Origin: Cydia pomonella
Taxonomy: Eukaryota > Arthropoda > Insecta > Lepidoptera > Tortricidae
Assembly (NCBI RefSeq): GCF_033807575.1
Contig: NC_084713.1
Location: 9,860,703-9,924,702, forward strand
Length of the DNA: 64,000 bases
Direction: 5' to 3'
Position numbers and translations under genes: made by a program
Part shown: one piece after another, positions 56,022 to 64,000 of the stretch
How positions within the stretch are numbered: the first letter of the stretch is position 1
Layout: every line of letters starts with the position of its first letter
The notes under the pieces: model-generated
Told to the model about the DNA's origin: nothing
Database searches by the model: none
Seen by the model: the letters and a program-made list of their open reading frames with translations, nothing else

Positions 56022-57298
56022 AAACCCCCACCAACCGGAAAACAAAAACAAAAACAAATAACACAAGTACAACAACAACAATTAAACAAAAAAACATAAC
56101 ATTCCCCAAGCCGACTGGTCCTCGTGGGGAATTAGACCACCACCCTCACACCTCCCAAAGAAATGAACGCGCACAGCAAAAACAAACACTCAAAATATGC
56201 ACATACAATGTGAGATCACTGTCATCTCCGGAAAGATTGCTGGATCTAACACAAGCCCTTGAAAAAATTGAATATGATATAATTGGACTTGCTGAAGTAA
56301 GACGAACAGGATGTAAAATAGAAGAACATCAAGACTTTATATTGTGTTATAAAGGAGAAACAAAAGGACTTCATGGAGTCGGCTTCTTAATAAAGAAAAC
56401 ATTAAAACAGAATATCATTGATTTCATTGGAATATCGGAAAGAGTAGCATTGTTGAAATTAAAATTCAAAAATCAACCCATAACTATAATACAAGCCTAT
56501 GCACCTACCGAAAGAGCGAAGGAGGATGAAATGCAGAAATTCTATGATGACCTCAAGAATGCTCAAGACACACAGGACACAAATGTACTAGTCATAGGGG
56601 ATTTCAACGCCAAAATAGGTCAACCACGGAAATTTGAAAATCTAATAATGGGAAAATATGGATACGGCAAACGGAATGAAAGAGGAGAATGGCTACTACA
56701 ATATGCTCGTGAACAACACTTATCTATCATGAACACATATTTCAAGAAAAAACAGCAACGAAGATGGACATGGGTATCACCTGACAATAAAACAAAGAAT
56801 GAGATTGACTACATCCTATGCAACAAACCAAAACAAATTACAAATGTCGAAGTTCTAAACAAATTGTCCTTCCCATCAGACCACAGACTTCTAAGGTCAT
56901 CCTTCCTACTTGAAGCACCTAAAAAAAGCAGAAAGGCCTATAGATCATTACCAAAACCACCAACAACAGAACAAGAAAAAACCAAATACCTACAACATTT
57001 AAATGATAATCTAATAACATATCTCCTTAATAAAAAACATACAAACACACAAACTTATTATGATAACCTAGAAACTGCAATAACAAGTAGCCTAAAAATT
57101 AATAAGGATGAACAAAAGAAGAAGAAAATACTAAGGCAAGAAACAATAGAACTAGTTAACAAACGCACAGAACTGTTAGCAATAGAAAACAAGTCAAAAG
57201 AAATAAAATCAGAAATAAAAAAAATATTTAAGAAAACAAATAAAGCTAAAAAAAAGATTACAGAAGTCATAGACAAGAAACAATTAAGAGAAACTTAG
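56021..57298 (+). CDS. LINE ORF2 part 1: APE-type endonuclease
   Basis: The frame is open from 56003, overlapping the ORF1 end by 19 nt, and ends at a TAG at 57296-57298. It contains no ATG before the catalytic core. The conventional start would be the GTG at 56210, but TLKICTYNVRSLSS begins upstream of it, so translation must enter earlier. APE motifs are intact: TYNVRS, GLAEVRR (Glu), IQAYAPTE, VIGDFNAKIG (Asp/Asn), EIDYILCN and PSDHRLL (Asp/His). It nicks target DNA to prime reverse transcription. The last 16 codons after 57250 are probably read in the wrong frame. The alternative (-1) frame from 57250 (KKDYRSHRQETIKRNLV) aligns better with the usual RTE linker and leads directly into the RT. 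Confidence 0.8.
   Translation, partial: ETPTNRKTKTKTNNTSTTTTIKQKNITFPKPTGPRGELDHHPHTSQRNERAQQKQTLKICTYNVRSLSSPERLLDLTQALEKIEYDIIGLAEVRRTGCKIEEHQDFILCYKGETKGLHGVGFLIKKTLKQNIIDFIGISERVALLKLKFKNQPITIIQAYAPTERAKEDEMQKFYDDLKNAQDTQDTNVLVIGDFNAKIGQPRKFENLIMGKYGYGKRNERGEWLLQYAREQHLSIMNTYFKKKQQRRWTWVSPDNKTKNEIDYILCNKPKQITNVEVLNKLSFPSDHRLLRSSFLLEAPKKSRKAYRSLPKPPTTEQEKTKYLQHLNDNLITYLLNKKHTNTQTYYDNLETAITSSLKINKDEQKKKKILRQETIELVNKRTELLAIENKSKEIKSEIKKIFKKTNKAKKKITEVIDKKQLRET
57250..57256 (+). promoter_or_regulatory. Candidate -1 frameshift site A_AAA_AAG, or homopolymer indel, between EN and RT
   Basis: The endonuclease frame reads GCT AAA AAA AAG ATT, so A AAA AAG is in the correct phase for -1 slippage. 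The RT frame opens exactly here, since its preceding codon at 57247 is TAA. The same A8 run would restore a continuous frame if it had nine A's, so a one-base loss in a homopolymer is the simpler competing explanation. Confidence 0.4.
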
Positions 57299-59028
57299 TT
57301 ACCTACAGAAGCTCCAAACGAGCTTATAAAGAACTCAAAAGTCACAAAGATTGGATACAAAAATTACAAAATCAGGAACGAGAAACAAAGAACAGAAAAG
57401 ATGTTATTACACATGCTACCAATTTCTATCAAGATCTATATAAGAAACCAGATAAAGAACCTGACAATACAACCTTCCTAGAATCAAAGCAAAACAATCA
57501 GGACATAGTAGAACCAATATCCGAACTAGAAATATCAAAACATATTTCTCATTTAAAACCTGAAAAGAGCCCTGGACCTGACAATATCAGTAACGAAGCA
57601 CTAAAAATTGGAGCCCCACTGCTAGTACCTTACCTTGCTCAATTATATAACATGGTCTTAGAACAAGAAACTGTCCCCAAACAGTGGTGCAGCTCTGATA
57701 TCATCCTACTGTACAAAAAGGGCAATCCACTAGATGTTAGCAACTATCGCCCAATCAGTTTGCTGTCAAGTGTCTATAAACTCTTCACATCCATACTACA
57801 GACTCGACTAACGCCAAGTATAGATGCACACCAACCAATTGAACAAGCTGGATTTAGGTCGGGATATTCAACTATAGACCATATTCATACCTTAGATCAA
57901 GTAATGGGAAAATACATAGAATATAATTACCCTCTTTATATAGCGTTTATAGACTATTCGAAGGCCTTCGATAGCATTACACATAGCTCTATCTGGCGAG
58001 CTCTGAAAACATGTGAAATCAATCAAACGTACATAAACATCCTAATAAACATCTATAGCCAAAGTGTAAGCAGAGTGAAAATGGAAAGGAAAGGAGAGGA
58101 GATAGCTATAGGCAAAGGTGTCCGACAGGGAGATCCAATCTCACCGAAACTGTTTATAGCAGTACTAGAACAAGTTTTTAAGAACATACAGTGGAAGAAT
58201 AAAGGAATCAGTATACTTAATAAACGTCTAACCCATCTACGCTTTGCAGATGATATTATAATCTTTGCAGAATCTGCGACCCAACTAGAAGACATGATGA
58301 ATACCCTTGACAAGGAGAGCAAGAAAGTAGGACTGCACATGAACACATCTAAAACAAAAGCTATGACCAACAGTCGAAGAAGACTAATTAATGTGGCAGG
58401 GACTGAAATTGATTATGTTAATGAATACATATACTTGGGAAAACACATATCTTTTAGCCCATCTAACAACGAGGAAGAAGTGGACAGACGCATAAACACA
58501 GCCTGGAAAAAGTTTTGGTCCCAGAAGGAAATCTTGAAAGGTGAATACAGCATAGCCCATAAGAAAATCGTAATGGACACCTGTATCCTGCCTAGTCTAA
58601 CTTACGGAAGCCAAACTTGGACATACACAAAGAAAGTACGTAAAGCTATAACGACCTGTCAACGATCTATGGAGAGAAGTATATTGAATATAAGGAAAAT
58701 ACAGAAAATTAGAAGCGAAATAATACGTCAAAAGACCAAACTTACAGACGCTCTTCAACAAGCTCTTCATCTAAAATGGCAATGGGCAGGTCATGTAGCC
58801 AGATATAAGGACAAAAGATGGACATTAGTAACAACAAAATGGACCGGACCGGCCGGACGGAGGCTCCGAAGAAGGCCCAAAAAGAAGTGGATAGACGACA
58901 TCTACTCCGTCGCAGGAAAAGACTGGCTCCAAAAAGCCAAAGACAGGGATGAGTGGAGAAAAAGTGAGGAGGCTTTCACCCAGCAGATGGGATCTGCAGT
59001 CAGCCCCAAAACAAATTTAAAGAATTAA
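57250..59028 (+). CDS. LINE ORF2 part 2: RTE-like reverse transcriptase and C-terminal domain
   Basis: The frame is open from 57250 to a TAA at 59026-59028, about 592 codons. It runs through the linker (RSSKRAYKELKSHKDWI), KSPGPDNISNEAL, NYRPISLLSSVYKLF, AFIDYSKAFDSITH, GVRQGDPISPKLF, catalytic LRFADDIIIFAE at about 58238-58273, EYIYLGKHIS and the HLKWQWAGHVAR C-terminal block. All RT landmarks are intact and no stop interrupts them. It synthesises cDNA at the nicked target. An independent start is unlikely because the linker and RT motif 0 precede any plausible ATG (the first is near 57652). Confidence 0.85.
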   Translation, partial: KKDYRSHRQETIKRNLVTYRSSKRAYKELKSHKDWIQKLQNQERETKNRKDVITHATNFYQDLYKKPDKEPDNTTFLESKQNNQDIVEPISELEISKHISHLKPEKSPGPDNISNEALKIGAPLLVPYLAQLYNMVLEQETVPKQWCSSDIILLYKKGNPLDVSNYRPISLLSSVYKLFTSILQTRLTPSIDAHQPIEQAGFRSGYSTIDHIHTLDQVMGKYIEYNYPLYIAFIDYSKAFDSITHSSIWRALKTCEINQTYINILINIYSQSVSRVKMERKGEEIAIGKGVRQGDPISPKLFIAVLEQVFKNIQWKNKGISILNKRLTHLRFADDIIIFAESATQLEDMMNTLDKESKKVGLHMNTSKTKAMTNSRRRLINVAGTEIDYVNEYIYLGKHISFSPSNNEEEVDRRINTAWKKFWSQKEILKGEYSIAHKKIVMDTCILPSLTYGSQTWTYTKKVRKAITTCQRSMERSILNIRKIQKIRSEIIRQKTKLTDALQQALHLKWQWAGHVARYKDKRWTLVTTKWTGPAGRRLRRRPKKKWIDDIYSVAGKDWLQKAKDRDEWRKSEEAFTQQMGSAVSPKTNLKN

Positions 59029-59100
59029 AAAAATAAAAATAATAATCTGACTGTAGAACAAATAAAGCTTTAATATTAATATAAATATATATATTGTTGT

Positions 59101-59190
59101 CTAAGTACCCTCAACACAAGCCTTATTGAGCTTACTGTGGGACTTAGTCAATTTGTGTAATAATGTCCTAAATATTTATTTATTTATTTA
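59101..59190 (+). mobile_element. tRNA-derived SINE, 3' half, after the LINE
   Basis: CTAAGTACCCTCAACACAAGCCTTATTGAGCTTACTGTGGGACTTAGTCAATTTGTGTAATAATGTCC and an ATTT tail. It continues the copy that begins at 54720. Confidence 0.9.
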
Positions 59191-59940
59191 GTATTGTTAT
59201 CACATATAAGTAGATATAGAACAAAATGTAGTAATAGGAAAGTTGCTAGTAATGGGCACAAAAAAAGTTTTTAACAAACACAATACAAATCCTCTTTATT
59301 GCACAACCTCAGAATAAATATACATGGAAACACAGGGTGAAGGGTGAGGGTGAATGAGTCCATTTTTGTTATAAGCTTTTATCGCTGACTGCACTTTGCT
59401 TTCAACAGGCAACTAAGTAGTATTCATCAAAACAGTTCTAACAAACCAAAACACATTTAAGTTGCATTAGTTTGTCACAGAGTTCCTATGGCGACCTCCT
59501 GTCTCCATCATCAGATCAGCTCCGTGTCATCATAATATTGAATTGTCATCTGATTTACATGTGTATGCAAAATTACAGCACAATCGGAAATCGGTAAGGA
59601 GGTCAAATTTAGCTTCCAAAATTTGACCCATTCTAATGAACTAACAGGGCAAGTTAAATTAAAGCCAGCAAGCAAGCAAGTAAAAAAGTGAAACCTAAAA
59701 TAAAAATATTTAAAGCCTATTAGGGTAGCTAAATACTTTCATATTGAGAATTCAAAGGTAAGGAATAGATGGCGCCATCATAGCTTGCCCCTTTCTCTGC
59801 TTTTAATCTATGAGATTTGACTAATAAGGCCGGCGTCCAGACCATAATAATAATAAAAAACTAAATAAATTCGCTATTCTAAGGATTGATAGGGCAAGCT
59901 ATGCTGGCGCCATCTGTAAAATATTTCGATCGGCCATTGG
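59191..59940 (+). other. Intronic sequence without further features
   Basis: Part of intron 1 of the PNISR-like gene. No element ends or coding frames recognised. Confidence 0.5.
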
Positions 59941-59992
59941 CATTTGACTATTTTTTTTTACTATTCCTTGCTTTTACATATTTTATTTCCAG

Positions 59993-60083
59993 GGTGGGGC
60001 AACATGCAGTCAGATGCTGCTATGATTCCAGGCATGATAGATGGCTACACTGTACCAACAGATGGCACTACAGCAATGCCTGG
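59993..60083 (+). CDS. PNISR: Exon 2 of the PNISR-like gene
   Basis: The acceptor TTTTATTTCCAG precedes 59993. The first two bases complete the Gly split from exon 1, and the frame reads WGNMQSDAAMIPGMIDGYTV then PTDGTTAMPG. It ends GG|GTAAAG at 60083 in phase 2. The Trp/Gly/Met-rich style continues exon 1 seamlessly. The 91-bp exon has no in-frame stop. Confidence 0.8.
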
Positions 60084-60610
60084 GTAAAGCATGCCTTTTG
60101 TTTACAATGATTTATTTGTATATTAATTGTGTAGTTGGCATGAAAAAAAGTACTTCGAATAAGATCATAAAACCAACAATACAATAATTATTATTATTTA
60201 TTGAAATGGGCCACCAACGTTAATAACTACCATTTCAATGAGGCTAAGAGAATATGTCTAAACCTAAATGGTCTACACATTAAGGCATAATATATGTGTC
60301 AGTGCACATGGAAAAGTACCTTGTTGCAGGTATTGAGTTATGCATAGTTCCAAAAAGTAGATTAAATTTGCTTTCAATACAAAAAAGAATAATGACTATA
60401 GGTGGAACCACTATTTTTATATAAATTTTTGAATTTTCGACTTCCGAAATGCACAAGTTGTGAAAATTGCATTTAAAGTTTATAGTGGCAAAAACACACT
60501 TCTACTTCGAAGTTACATAGTGAAGGGTATAATCATAATCTTTGGATGTTAAAGAATTATAATAAAGGGGAATTGTCTAAAAATACATGTTAGTTATTCT
60601 GATTTCTTAG
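60084..60610 (+). other. Candidate intron 2 of the PNISR-like gene
   Basis: Begins GTAAAG and ends TTATTCTGATTTCTTAG, giving a normal short intron of 527 bp. No element is recognised within it. Confidence 0.5.
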
Positions 60611-60631
60611 GTTGAACATGCCAGGGTGGAA
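60611..60631 (+). CDS. PNISR: Candidate start of exon 3 of the PNISR-like gene, abutting a LINE tail
   Basis: After a good acceptor (GATTTCTTAG) one base completes the Gly split from exon 2, and the frame reads LNMPGWN, echoing the exon 2 style (PGM...AMPG). The sequence then runs directly into TATCAAATATCAAATATC, the tail of a minus-strand LINE. Either the exon is interrupted by the LINE or this is a chance acceptor. The rest of the exon was not found beyond the LINE within the window. Confidence 0.4.
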
Positions 60632-62640
60632 TATCAAATATCAAATATCAAACATTTATTCAGCAAATAGGCCACAGGGGCACTTTTACATGTCCATTTT
60701 TACAAACAATAAATTAAAAAAAAAACAATTACAAATATCGAATCTATGAAATAATAAATACTTTATTAGAGATGTATACTGTCTCTAAATGTCAAATTAC
60801 ACAAAAAAAACTATGATGAAAAAATAAAACCATAAAATACTAAAATTCTTTAGAGATGTATAAGTCTCTAAGTGTCGGAGATAAAATATAAAAATATATA
60901 TTAAATTATCCTTAGAGATGTAGAGGGTCGCCAAGGCTTGAATTCTTATATAAATAATTAAAAGACAAAAAAATTAAAACAGACAAGAACCGAATGAAGT
61001 GTCTCACGTTAATGTCACTCAAAAGTAAAGTTACATACTTTAACATAACCTGTACCCCGTGTAAGCTTAAACAGACCGGTCTCCACAAACAGCACCCGTT
61101 CACGAGTATGACGTGTATCTCAGCCATCGCCTCCCTCAACCTTCATTCGGGAAAGTGGCGACCCGATCAACGACGCCACCGTAAGTAAAGACTTTTAAGC
61201 GAGCATGACATGTTCAAGCTGCCGGGTTGTATTAATATAAATATAATAAATAAAAAAAAGTGAGATACAACATTTGTGCTTGTAAGTTACATTAAAGACG
61301 GCATAGCGCCACATAAACGCGACTACATATTATTCATAAGGAGTGCCTACCTATAAAACTAAATTATAAATTTAAATTGACTTAGAGATGTACAGGTCTC
61401 TAAGTGTCCAAATCATTAAAATAGGTATTAAAATAAAATGAAATTTAAAATAAAATAAAATTTAAAATAAAATAAAATCTTAGAGGTGTATAAGGTCTCT
61501 AAGTGTCCAAAACTAAAATAATACAATCAAACGAGAACATGATGTTCTCTTGTGTCAGTTCTACTGAACGCTAGTATGGTTATTTCACAGGAAGAAAACG
61601 AAAACACTATTACTGACATTTTTATCATACTATCAAGATCAAGCTACTGGCTTAAAGGCATCCTTATCATCTATGAAATCATTCACAGCATAATACACCT
61701 TACTTAACAAAGAGCTCTTAACGTGTGACTTAAATTTGTTAAGAGGCAAATTCACTATATCAGTGGGAACTTTGTTATAAAAACGTGTACAGTTCCCGAC
61801 GAAAGACGTACTAACCTTACGGAGGCGGTGGGCGGGCACAGCAAGTTTATGCTTGTTTCTAGTGTTATAGTTATGAATATCACTGTTAAGCTTGAATTCG
61901 TTAATGTTTTTCCGAACATACATAATATTCTCAAGTATGTATTGAGATGCAACGGTAAGAATGCTTGCATCTTTAAATTTCTCTCTTAGGGATACTCGAG
62001 CGCCCAGTCCATAGATGGAACGTACAGCTCGCTTTTGCAGTACAAATATTGTCTGAATGTCTGCCGCTTTTCCCCACAACAGAATTCCATACGACATAAC
62101 ACTATGGAAGTAACTAAAGTATACCAGCCTGGCCGTCTCTACGTTTGTTAGCTGTCCGATTCTCCTCACTGCATAGGCTGCTGAACTAAGTTTGCCGGCT
62201 AAAGTGGCTATATGTGCATGCCATTGCAGTTTTGAGTCTAAAGTGACTCCCAGGAAAACAGTTCGATCTTCAAATTCCAGCGTATCACCTTTTATTTTAA
62301 TCTTGCTGTTATTTACCTGCTTGACGTTAGGTAGCGTAAATTTGATGCATTTGGTTTTCTTTGCGTTCAAAAGCAAATTGTTTGCCGTAAACCAGTTTAA
62401 TACGGTAGATAGCGCGTCATTAATGCTCTCGAATCTATTTTCCTTTCTGTTCACTTTAAATATAAGGGAAGTGTCATCTGCAAACAACACTATATCATGT
62501 CTTTCTTGCACAACTTTTGGTAGGTCATTGATGTATACCAAAAACAGGAAGGGACCAAGAATTGAACCTTGCGGCACTCCGAGGGCTACCGGGGACCCAG
62601 CCGATTGAGTTGAAAGACGTTGAGTTGGAAGAAACACGAA
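60628..62640 (-). pseudogene. 5'-truncated LINE, CR1/jockey group, RT half and 3'UTR
   Basis: The minus-strand frame 62805-61639 (388 codons as called) carries LGVPQGSILGPFLFLVYIND, catalytic VLFADDTSLIF at about 62482-62514, LNAKKTKCIKF, FLGVTLDSKLQWHAHI and a C-terminal thumb ending AVNDFIDDKDAFKPVA. Upstream of about 62640 the peptide stops resembling RT, so the element probably ends near there and the first 55-60 codons are flank. The 3'UTR (61638-60628) holds several TTAGAGA...TCTCTAA hairpins and ends TGAATAAATGTTTGATATTTGATATTTGATA, a heptamer-repeat tail. The RT palm is otherwise intact. Confidence 0.8.
60765..61515 (-). repeat. Recurrent TAGAGATGTA..TCTCTAAGTGTC hairpin motif in the LINE 3'UTR
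   Basis: Near-identical 27-30 bp units containing TTAGAGATGTATA...TCTCTAAGTGTC occur at about 60768, 60850, 60909 (partial), 61381 and 61478. Each can fold through TTAGAGA/TCTCTAA. Irregular spacing rules out a simple tandem array. Confidence 0.8.
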
Positions 62641-62814
62641 AGTGTTAATTATACCCAATTCATAAAATAATGAGATTGAAACTGTTAATTTCTCATCATA
62701 GTTACATATTCTATGGCATTTTGAGACAATTGAATGAAAGAAAACTCCATAATCATAAAGAAATTTAATAATTACCGCATTTTTAACAATTACAAAAAAT
62801 ATCACTTATAATAT

Positions 62815-63990
62815 TAAAAATCAACAAAATAATTTGTATATTCATGCTATATCACAAGATCAAATGGTATTTAGCGTGGTGTACCACAATGGTATAATAG
62901 AAATGGTGTTAAAGCAGTTTTTTTTAACAATAAAGTTTAGTGACTCGGTCGAAACTTTTGTATGGAAACGTAACTAGGGTACCTTGTCACGACATTTACT
63001 AAACTTAAGTAACTTAAACTCGAAGATCACTATTTTAGTACCTATAATGCAAGAAATATCTGTAACAAAATGTTATTTAGGATAATTATAGCGGAAATCA
63101 ATGTATTCTTATTTATAAAAACTTCTGTTTTAGTCGTGTAAGACATAAAGTTTAGCATTTTACTAAACTGGGTACCTTGTCACGCTAAGTCATTATCTTA
63201 CATAAATGGAGTAAAACTAGAAAAAATAACTCAATTGTGTACATAACTGCACATAATTTATGATTTATCAATCTTTCAATCAATATTATAATACTAATTA
63301 ATTATACGTCAAACAACTAAAATCACAGCTCAATTTTTCATTGACTAAATTCGAGATCAACAAATTAATTATTATTAATACAGAAACACCTCGTGACGCG
63401 ACCTTGGTGTGGTTTTAGTAGGAGAAATATACCTAATCGATATTTTCCCTCAATCACGATAGTGAAGGTGCAATTCTGTATCGATATCGATGAAATAGGT
63501 TTGGCGAAATATTCCGGGAATGGTTATTTAAATCAAAATACTTTGTTTTAGTACAAAAAAAAAAAGTAAATGTAATGTCGAGGTCTGTAATGATAGTTAT
63601 TGGATTTTTTTAAATATAACACAACGGCAGACTAATATCGCGCACGGCGCGCGGCGCACGAGTCGCGTCACATTCCCCTTCCCCGCCCCATCCCCCGGCC
63701 CCTCGGCACTTTCACCTTCAGCACCTCTCCAGCCTCTGATCTAAGTAATGGCAAACGTATTAAATTAAAATAAATAGTTATTTCATACAAGAGTCATGCA
63801 AGTTGAATGTTTTCTTATAAAAAACATTAAGTATTTTTTTTGGTTCAAAAAATCATTTTGCTATAGACCGATCCTATACCCTATCTTAGAAAGAGATAGT
63901 TGACTACCCGCGATGGAAATATTGGCAAAATTATTCAAAATTTAAAGGCTTTTAAGACATGGCGTGACAAGGTACCCTGACTACTAAACT
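62815..63990. repeat. Repeat with inverted GGGTACCTTGTCACG motifs, running to the window edge
   Basis: AAAGTTTAGTGACTCGG...AGGGTACCTTGTCACGAC (62932-62993) and ACTAAACTGGGTACCTTGTCACGC (63161-63184) are mirrored by GGCGTGACAAGGTACCCTGACTACTAAACTTTATAG (63960-63996). The paired ends about 1 kb apart look like subterminal or terminal repeats of a DNA element whose right limit may lie outside the window. Between them is a very GC-rich run (63640-63730) and no coding frame. Confidence 0.5.
63636..63735. other. GC-rich, C-tract-rich patch
   Basis: CGCGCACGGCGCGCGGCGCACGAG followed by CCCCTTCCCCGCCCCATCCCCCGGCCCC in otherwise AT-rich sequence. No exon or promoter partner is visible. It may be part of the flanking repeat. 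Confidence 0.5.
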
Positions 63991-64000
63991 TTATAGTCGG

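Larger units (their letters stand above)
54896..59085 (+). mobile_element. Full-length RTE-like non-LTR retrotransposon inserted in a SINE
   Basis: 4190 bp bounded by an exact 15-bp target duplication (TATATATATTGTTGT at 54881-54895 and 59086-59100). It has a 352-bp 5'UTR starting TTTTCCGGTTCCGGTGC, ORF1, an APE endonuclease frame, an RT frame and a short 3'UTR ending AATAAAGCTTTAATATTAATATAAA, without a long poly(A). The coding strand is very A-rich. The RT C-terminus (LKWQWAGHVARYKDKRW ... GRRLRRRPKKKW) is typical of insect RTE-group elements. An exact TSD and an intact 5' end suggest a recent, complete insertion. The protein-coding part is split in three frames, each -1 to the one before. 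Confidence 0.9.
53038..59992 (+). other. Intron 1 of the PNISR-like gene, filled with retroelements
   Basis: About 6.96 kb with GTAAGG at the start and TTTTATTTCCAG at the end. It contains a SINE (54220-54490), a second SINE (54720-54895 plus 59101-59190) split by a full-length LINE (54896-59085), and otherwise unremarkable AT-rich sequence. All three elements are in the gene's sense orientation. Confidence 0.75.

Noticed and set aside
62640..62805. First 55-60 codons of the minus-strand RT frame as protein-coding
   Set aside because: No resemblance to RT fingers or LINE linker; probably flanking sequence that happens to be open upstream of the truncation point.

Overview
The window is AT-rich, gene-poor nuclear DNA from an animal, almost certainly a lepidopteran insect. 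The evidence is intron-split host exons with GT/AG borders, tRNA-derived SINEs with A and B boxes, several clades of non-LTR retrotransposons, a BEL/Pao LTR element, a hAT element, and repeat types I associate with moth and butterfly genomes (the 'GCGAGTCGGACTCGC ... ACGGAACCCTAAAA' repeat and the 'CAAACAAGCATACGGCCCGCCT' repeat). Nothing suggests bacterial or organellar DNA, and no CRISPR array, rRNA or free-standing tRNA gene was seen.

Layout. 1-6.3 kb: retroelement remnants, palindromic MITEs, and a 2.35-kb non-autonomous hAT (3596-5946) with an exact 8-bp target duplication. 6.3-15.8 kb: mostly unannotatable sequence with small repeats, including a degenerate hexamer array at 14.55-14.87 kb. 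15.86-15.98 kb: a minus-strand first coding exon with a signal-anchor/signal-peptide-like segment and a splice donor. 16.7-27.4 kb: repeats and two weak exon candidates. 27.95-36.12 kb: an intact, apparently very young BEL/Pao retrotransposon on the minus strand, with indistinguishable 596-bp LTRs, a 5-bp target duplication and one 1820-codon gag-pol ORF. It lies directly upstream of a promoter-like segment and candidate first exon (36.12-36.22 kb), which is phase-compatible with a terminal host exon at 47.94-48.81 kb. 42.1-44.0 kb: a 5'-truncated LINE. 50-52 kb: inverted and tandem repeats. 52.75-60.63 kb: a plus-strand host gene resembling PNISR (SR-related splicing-speckle protein), with two clear exons and a possible third. 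Its 7-kb intron holds two SINEs, one of them split by a full-length 4.19-kb RTE-like LINE. 60.63-62.64 kb: a CR1/jockey-group LINE remnant abutting the putative third exon. 62.9-64.0 kb: a repeat carrying inverted GGTACCTTGTCACG motifs, running to the window edge.

The most interesting observation is in the RTE-like LINE (54896-59085). It is split into three reading frames, ORF1, endonuclease and reverse transcriptase, each -1 relative to the one before. Both junctions carry a correctly phased canonical -1 slippery heptamer: A_AAA_AAC abutting the ORF1 stop, and A_AAA_AAG at the start of the endonuclease/RT overlap. This is either a double programmed-frameshift architecture or an indel-damaged copy in A-rich sequence; comparison with other copies would decide.

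The host genes show no functional link to each other in sequence. Most of the window is a record of nested transposition.
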